A stretch of 22,937 nt of DNA. Source: Bacteroidota bacterium (GTDB lineage: Bacteria; Bacteroidota; Bacteroidia; Bacteroidales; Dysgonomonadaceae). Position 1 is the stretch's first letter. Each line of letters opens with the position of its first letter. A model generated the notes under the pieces. The model saw only the letters and a list, made by a program, of their open reading frames with translations, was not told the origin of the DNA and ran no database searches. The stretch lies in the NCBI GenBank assembly GCA_023388315.1, contig JAEWGM010000004.1, positions 1 to 22,937 of the forward strand, read 5' to 3'. Of the stretch, positions 15,982 to 20,239 are shown one piece after another. The position numbers and the translations under genes were made by a program.

Positions 15982-16017
15982 GGGCATTGAGCATATGAGA
16001 TGTTTTGCTCAATGCCC
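15982..16017 (+). promoter_or_regulatory. Intercistronic 12-bp perfect hairpin between kbl and tdh
   Basis: GGGCATTGAGCA (15982-15993) and TGCTCAATGCCC (16006-16017) are perfect inverted repeats with a 12-base loop; a G-U pair can extend the base. No T-run follows, so it is not a standard terminator. It starts 14 bases after the kbl stop and ends 30 bases before the tdh start. Plausible roles are mRNA processing or stability, or a symmetric protein operator. Confidence 0.7.
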
Positions 16018-16047
16018 TTCGCACATCGCCCAAAGCCAATACAAAAA

Positions 16048-17073
16048 ATGAAAGCATTAGTAAAACTTCGCCCCGAAAAGGGCATTTGGATGGAAGACAT
16101 ACCCGTTCCCGAAATCGGGGTGAACGATGTTCTCATCAAAATAAAGAAAACCGCCATTTGCGGTACCGATTTGCACATCTATAAATGGGATGATTGGTCG
16201 CAGAAAACCATTAAAACGCCGATGACCATTGGTCACGAATATGTGGGTGAAATTGCCGATATGGGTAGCGGTGTAACCAACCTGAAAATTGGCGACCGCG
16301 TTACCGGCGAGGGACACATTGCCTGCGGCCATTGCCGAAATTGCCGTCGCGGAAAATTACACGTTTGCGAAAACACCATTGGTGTGGGCGTAAACCGCGA
16401 TGGAGCTTTTGCCGAATACCTTGCTTTGCCGGCAGCCAATGTCATTAAGCTCGACCCGCGCATCCCCGATGAAATCGCCGCCATTATGGATCCGTTCGGC
16501 AACGCCACGCACACGGCATTGTCTTTTCCTCTTTTGGGCGAAGATGTGCTCATCACAGGTGCCGGATTGATTGGAAATATGGCCACCGCCATTTGTCGTT
16601 TTGCCGGTGCACGCTATGTGGTGGTGAGCGATATGAGCGAATATAGGCTGGAAATTGCGAAAAAAATGGGCGCCACGCTCACCGTGAACCTTTCCAAAGG
16701 CGAAACCGTTGCCGATGCCGTAAAACAGCTGGGAATGAGAGGTTTCGACGTGGGTTTGGAAATGTCGGGCGCGCCTTCCGGATTTCGCGAAATGATTGAG
16801 AATATGTACAACGGTTCCAAAATATCGTTGCTCGGCATTTTGCCCAACAATACTACGGTTGACTGGAATACCATTATCTTTAAAGCGCTCACCTTGAAAG
16901 GGATTTATGGCCGCGAAATGTGGGAAACGTGGTATCAGATGGAGCAAATGCTTATTTCGGGACTGGATTTATCGCCTGTTATCACGCATCGCCTTTCCAT
17001 TGATGAATACCAAAAAGGATTTGAAATAATGGAAACCGGCGACTCGGGAAAAATTATTTTAAGCTGGGATTAA
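16048..17073 (+). CDS. tdh: L-threonine 3-dehydrogenase
   Basis: This 341-residue zinc medium-chain dehydrogenase oxidises L-threonine with NAD+ to 2-amino-3-ketobutyrate, which Kbl then cleaves. Length and numbering match E. coli Tdh exactly: catalytic zinc site and triad region Cys38, Thr40, His43 and His63-Glu64; structural zinc Cys93, Cys96, Cys99 and Cys107. The Rossmann region contains TGAGLIGN. An in-frame ATG at 16000 exists but lies inside the hairpin and adds 16 residues absent from the family. ATG 16048 opens MKALVKLRPEKGIWM, the normal start. It is the last gene before the terminator at 17160. Confidence 0.96.
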   Translation: MKALVKLRPEKGIWMEDIPVPEIGVNDVLIKIKKTAICGTDLHIYKWDDWSQKTIKTPMTIGHEYVGEIADMGSGVTNLKIGDRVTGEGHIACGHCRNCRRGKLHVCENTIGVGVNRDGAFAEYLALPAANVIKLDPRIPDEIAAIMDPFGNATHTALSFPLLGEDVLITGAGLIGNMATAICRFAGARYVVVSDMSEYRLEIAKKMGATLTVNLSKGETVADAVKQLGMRGFDVGLEMSGAPSGFREMIENMYNGSKISLLGILPNNTTVDWNTIIFKALTLKGIYGREMWETWYQMEQMLISGLDLSPVITHRLSIDEYQKGFEIMETGDSGKIILSWD

Positions 17074-17078
17074 GGGGG

Positions 17079-17113
17079 AGAAGTTGGAAGACGGAAGTCC
17101 GAAGTCCGAAGTT
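17079..17113 (+). repeat. Five heptad repeats, consensus nGAAGTC
   Basis: AGAAGTT, GGAAGAC, GGAAGTC, CGAAGTC and CGAAGTT follow each other without gaps just after the tdh stop. Related AGAAGT units occur in the opposite orientation around 17286-17312 at 8-base spacing. Short arrays of this kind occur between genes in many Bacteroidota genomes; the function is not known. Confidence 0.6.
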
Positions 17114-17159
17114 TTGAGACGATGTTTTTAACGTTGCCGCTATCCACAAACTCTCAATA

Positions 17160-17196
17160 GCATCTGACGGCTTCAAGTCCGTCTGATGCATTTTTT
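17160..17196 (+). terminator. Terminator of the kbl-tdh operon
   Basis: GCATC-T-GACGG, loop cttcaagt, CCGTC-T-GATGC followed by ATTTTTT forms an 11-position stem with one T/T mismatch and a T-run. It is 86 bases after the tdh stop. Confidence 0.8.
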
Positions 17197-17323
17197 ACTA
17201 CTTCTTCCACTTCTGCTTTTCTTATGTGGTAAGTGTCTGATGATGAGAGTAAAATGCATTCAATGGTCTCTAAGGATGTGTATTCCACTTCTAAACTTCT
17301 CGACTTCTTAATTTAACAAAAAC

Positions 17324-17354
17324 AAAAAGGTGCCCATTTCCAAGGCACCTTTTT
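17324..17354 (-). terminator. Terminator of fba, probably bidirectional
   Basis: AAAAAGGTGCC, loop catttccaa, GGCACCTTTTT is a perfect 11-bp stem with A/T tails on both sides, 22 bases beyond the fba stop codon. It can stop minus-strand transcription from fba and also back up the tdh terminator. Confidence 0.85.
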
Positions 17355-17376
17355 CCATATTTTATGAGCGCTAAAT

Positions 17377-18369
17377 TTACGCTTTTCCTGCGCTACCCAA
17401 TACTTTTTCGGTTTTGTGCATATATAATTGTTTCAATGCTTCGCGAGCCGGGCCCAAATATTTGCGTGGGTCGAACTCGGCGGGTTGATTGGCGAATATT
17501 TCACGCACGGCAGCGGTCATAGCCAAACGTCCGTCGGAGTCGATATTGATTTTGCAAACGGAAGATTTTGCGGCTTCACGCAACCACTCTTCGGGAATTC
17601 CGATGGAGTCTTTCAATTTACCACCATATTTATTGATGGTATCCACATACTCTTGCGGAACGGAAGATGAACCGTGAAGAACAATGGGGAATCCGGGAAT
17701 GCGTTTTTCAATTTCTTTCAAAATATCGAAACGAATTTCGGGCGGAACCAATTTTCCGTTTTCGTCGCGCGTACATTGTTCGGGTGTAAATTTAAACGCG
17801 CCGTGCGACGTGCCGATGGAGATAGCCAACGAGTCAACACCGGTGCGGCTTACAAAGTCAATCACTTCATCGGGTTCGGTATAGGTGTGGTGTTCAGCTT
17901 GTACATCGTCTTCAATACCGGCCAAAACGCCTAATTCACCTTCAACGGTCACATCGTGCTGGTGCGCGTAATCTACCACTTTTTTGGTAAGTGCCACGTT
18001 TTCTTCGTAAGGAAGATGCGAACCGTCAATCATCACCGATGAAAAACCTGACTCGATACAATCTTTACATAACTCAAAGCTGTCGCCGTGGTCTAAGTGA
18101 AGAACAATGGGTATTTCGTAACCTAACTCTTTGGCATATTGTACCGCACCTTGTGCCATATAACGCAAAAGCGTTTGGTTGGCATATTTGCGTGCACCGC
18201 TGGATACTTGCAAAATAACAGGCGATTTTGTTTCAACACAAGCCGAAATAATGGCCTGCAACTGCTCCAAGTTGTTGAAATTGAAAGCCGGAATGGCGTA
18301 GCCTCCCTCAACCGCTTTTTTGAATAATTCTCTAGAGTTTACCAACCCTAATTCTTTATAACTTACCAT
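17377..18369 (-). CDS. fba: Class II fructose-bisphosphate aldolase
   Basis: This 330-residue zinc aldolase of glycolysis and gluconeogenesis splits fructose 1,6-bisphosphate into dihydroxyacetone phosphate and glyceraldehyde 3-phosphate. Visible class II features are the catalytic Asp93 and zinc ligand His94 in HLDHGD, Glu145 in EGELG, His189 in GTSHGAFK, His232 in VLHGSSS, and the late NIDSDGRLA segment that binds substrate phosphate. Length fits the Bacteroidota form. The ATG at 18367-18369 opens MVSYKELGL. It is convergent with the tdh operon and divergent from the transhydrogenase operon, and has its own promoter and terminator. Confidence 0.96.
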   Translation of the reverse strand: MVSYKELGLVNSRELFKKAVEGGYAIPAFNFNNLEQLQAIISACVETKSPVILQVSSGARKYANQTLLRYMAQGAVQYAKELGYEIPIVLHLDHGDSFELCKDCIESGFSSVMIDGSHLPYEENVALTKKVVDYAHQHDVTVEGELGVLAGIEDDVQAEHHTYTEPDEVIDFVSRTGVDSLAISIGTSHGAFKFTPEQCTRDENGKLVPPEIRFDILKEIEKRIPGFPIVLHGSSSVPQEYVDTINKYGGKLKDSIGIPEEWLREAAKSSVCKINIDSDGRLAMTAAVREIFANQPAEFDPRKYLGPAREALKQLYMHKTEKVLGSAGKA

Positions 18370-18418
18370 ATTCTTGTTATTTAAATAATTAATGATTCTT
18401 TATACTTAAAACAGGATA

Positions 18419-18450
18419 CAAAAATAACATTTATTCTCTATAATCGGAAA
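18419..18450 (-). promoter_or_regulatory. Promoter of fba
   Basis: On the minus strand TATTTTTG (18419-18426) fits TAnnTTTG, with TTTC (18447-18450) 20 bases upstream, the same one-mismatch -33 seen for mutS2. The start would be about 40 bases before the ATG. Confidence 0.5.
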
Positions 18451-18692
18451 TTATTTGTCATAAGAGTATTTAAAAGAGGGAGATTCTTATCTTCCATTCA
18501 TTAAAACAAAATTGTCATATTTTCTCTAAAACTATCGTTATGTTATTTTTTTCTGCTATTTTTGTGTTTAATTTTTGTGTTAACTTTACAAAGTGAAATG
18601 AAGAAGTTGAAATATTGAAACAGCGCTGGCCAACGTTTTCACAAAAATAAGTATAAAACGCTAATCTGATAACTTATAACTAATTTAAAACT
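18451..18692 (+). other. AT-rich region upstream of the transhydrogenase operon
   Basis: No gene is visible. Candidate plus-strand -7 boxes are TATTTTTG at 18557-18564 (perfect box, no -33 at the right spacing) and TAACTTTA at 18581-18588 (one mismatch). Which of them, if any, starts the pnt transcript cannot be decided from sequence. A leader of roughly 100 bases would result, with no recognised riboswitch. Confidence 0.4.
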
Positions 18693-19850
18693 ATGATCGT
18701 AGGAATTCCTAAAGAAATTATGCCGGGAGAAGCACGTGTGGCCGCCATTCCCGAAACTATCAAAAAATTTATTCAAGACGGTATGTCCGTTTTGGTTGAA
18801 GCCGGAGCCGGAATAAAATCTTTTTATTCCGATGAGGAATACAAAGAGGCTGGAGCGGAATTGGTAAACGATGCCCAACAACTTTTTAACCGAGCCGACC
18901 TGATACTGAAAGTAAAAGAACCACTTTTCAATGAAGAAGTTGGAAAACACGAAGTAGATATGATGCATCCGGGCCAATACCTCATCACCTTTATTCATCC
19001 TGCATCGCCTGTAAACCACGATATGGTGAAAAAATTGGCACAAGCCGGTGTTATCGGTTTAACGCTCGACAGTATTCCTCGCATTTCACGCGCGCAAACC
19101 ATGGACGCGCTCACATCAATGAGCACCTGCGCCGGATACAAAGGAATCATCATGGCAGCCGATGAACTGCCTATTTTTATGCCGCAAATGTTCACTGCGG
19201 TGGGCATGTTAAAACCCGCCAAGGTATTGGTAATCGGTGCGGGCGTAGGCGGATTGCAAGCCTTGGCAACCGCCAAAAGGCTGGGCGCCGTAACCTATGC
19301 CATGGACATTCGTCCCGCTGCCAACGAGCAAGCGCAGAGCCTTGGCGCGAAAATCATTGAAACAGGCGTTCCCGAAAACCTTGCCATTGGCAAAGGCGGA
19401 TACGCTCAAAAACTTCCTGAAGAGTGGCTCAAAAAAGAGCGCGAAGTACTGGCAGGCGTTATCAACGATATGGATATTGTTTTCTGTAGCGCGCTCATTC
19501 CCGGCAAGGTAGCGCCCATTCTCATTACCGAAGAAATGGTGAAATCCATGAAAAACGGCGCGGTGATTGTGGATATTTCCATCGATCAGGGTGGCAATTG
19601 CGAAGTAACACCTCCCGGAAAAAAAGAAACCATTCACGGTGTATCCGTTCAGGGAATAAAAAATATTCCGGGATTAATCCCCACCAGTTCCACGTGGATG
19701 TTTTCGCAAAACGTGTATAATTTGGTAAAATACTTGGCAAAAGACGCTCAAATTTCGCTGGATATGGACGATGAAATTGTTCGCTCCATTTTGGTAACAC
19801 ACAACAACGAAATAGTTCACGAAGGAACACGAGAGGCTATGGGCCTTTAA
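18693..19850 (+). CDS. pntAA: NAD(P) transhydrogenase subunit alpha part 1 (NAD(H)-binding domain I)
   Basis: This 385-residue soluble protein equals domain I of proton-translocating transhydrogenase, which passes hydride between NAD(H) here and NADP(H) on domain III while protons cross the membrane. It opens with the family start IGIPKE-like MIVGIPKEIMPGEARVA. It carries the conserved HPA and SMSTCAGY-type segments and the nucleotide-binding loop GAGVGG at 182-187, followed by MDIRPAANEQ. As in Rhodospirillum and Thermus, the alpha subunit is split: domain I stands alone and its membrane helices are a separate gene. A hairpin separates it from pntAB. Confidence 0.95.
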   Translation: MIVGIPKEIMPGEARVAAIPETIKKFIQDGMSVLVEAGAGIKSFYSDEEYKEAGAELVNDAQQLFNRADLILKVKEPLFNEEVGKHEVDMMHPGQYLITFIHPASPVNHDMVKKLAQAGVIGLTLDSIPRISRAQTMDALTSMSTCAGYKGIIMAADELPIFMPQMFTAVGMLKPAKVLVIGAGVGGLQALATAKRLGAVTYAMDIRPAANEQAQSLGAKIIETGVPENLAIGKGGYAQKLPEEWLKKEREVLAGVINDMDIVFCSALIPGKVAPILITEEMVKSMKNGAVIVDISIDQGGNCEVTPPGKKETIHGVSVQGIKNIPGLIPTSSTWMFSQNVYNLVKYLAKDAQISLDMDDEIVRSILVTHNNEIVHEGTREAMGL

Positions 19851-19859
19851 AAACAATCT

Positions 19860-19904
19860 CAAGGGCTAAAACAACTTTCGGTGTTTTGGCCCTTGCATTT
19901 TAAT
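19860..19904 (+). terminator. Terminator-like hairpin between pntAA and pntAB
   Basis: CAAGGGC-T-AAAAC (19860-19872) pairs with GTTTT-G-GCCCTTG (19883-19895) as a 13-bp stem including one U-G pair, with a 10-base loop. An interrupted T-rich tract (CATTTTAATTTTC) follows. It lies 9 bases after the pntAA stop. It may attenuate transcription into the membrane-subunit genes or protect the upstream mRNA. Confidence 0.6.
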
Positions 19905-19927
19905 TTTCTAACGTTTAATTTTTAATC

Positions 19928-20239
19928 ATGAATCCCATTTACCTGATTTTGATTTTTGCCGTTGCCACCATGGTTGGCTACTTCATTATTAAAAACGTAC
20001 CCAGTTTGTTGCACACGCCGCTTATGTCGGGAATGAACGCGCTTTCGGGCATCACCATTTTGGGCTCGGTGGCAGCCGTAGGCTTATCGGTGATTGCCAG
20101 CCGGCACGATTTTTTGTTGGGCCAAATTTTGGGCGGATTAGCTGTTATTGCCGCCACGGTGAACGTTGTTGGCGGATTTGGCGTGACGCATCGGATGCTT
20201 AAAATGTTCAACAGAAAAAAGAAAGGAGCCAATAAATGA
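19928..20239 (+). CDS. pntAB: NAD(P) transhydrogenase subunit alpha part 2 (membrane segment)
   Basis: This 103-residue membrane protein of about three helices corresponds to the C-terminal membrane part of E. coli PntA. The conserved stretch LLHTPLMSGMNALSGI (His29) and the closing GGFGVTHRMLKMF match the E. coli equivalents HALHTPLMSVTNAISGI and GGFTVTQRMLKMF. With PntB it forms membrane domain II, the proton channel. The stop codon overlaps the pntB start (ATGA), which implies coupled translation. Confidence 0.94.
   Translation: MNPIYLILIFAVATMVGYFIIKNVPSLLHTPLMSGMNALSGITILGSVAAVGLSVIASRHDFLLGQILGGLAVIAATVNVVGGFGVTHRMLKMFNRKKKGANK

Larger units (their letters stand above)
17114..17376. 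other. Intergenic space between convergent tdh and fba
   Basis: No coding region is visible. The space holds the tdh terminator (17160-17196), pyrimidine-rich text with inverted GAAGT-type units (17286-17312), and the terminator shared with fba (17324-17354). Nothing else is recognisable between 17200 and 17285. Confidence 0.7.

Noticed and set aside
16000..16047. Earlier in-frame start for tdh
   Set aside because: The extra codons lie within the kbl-tdh hairpin, and the protein starting at 16048 matches E. coli Tdh in length and residue numbering.
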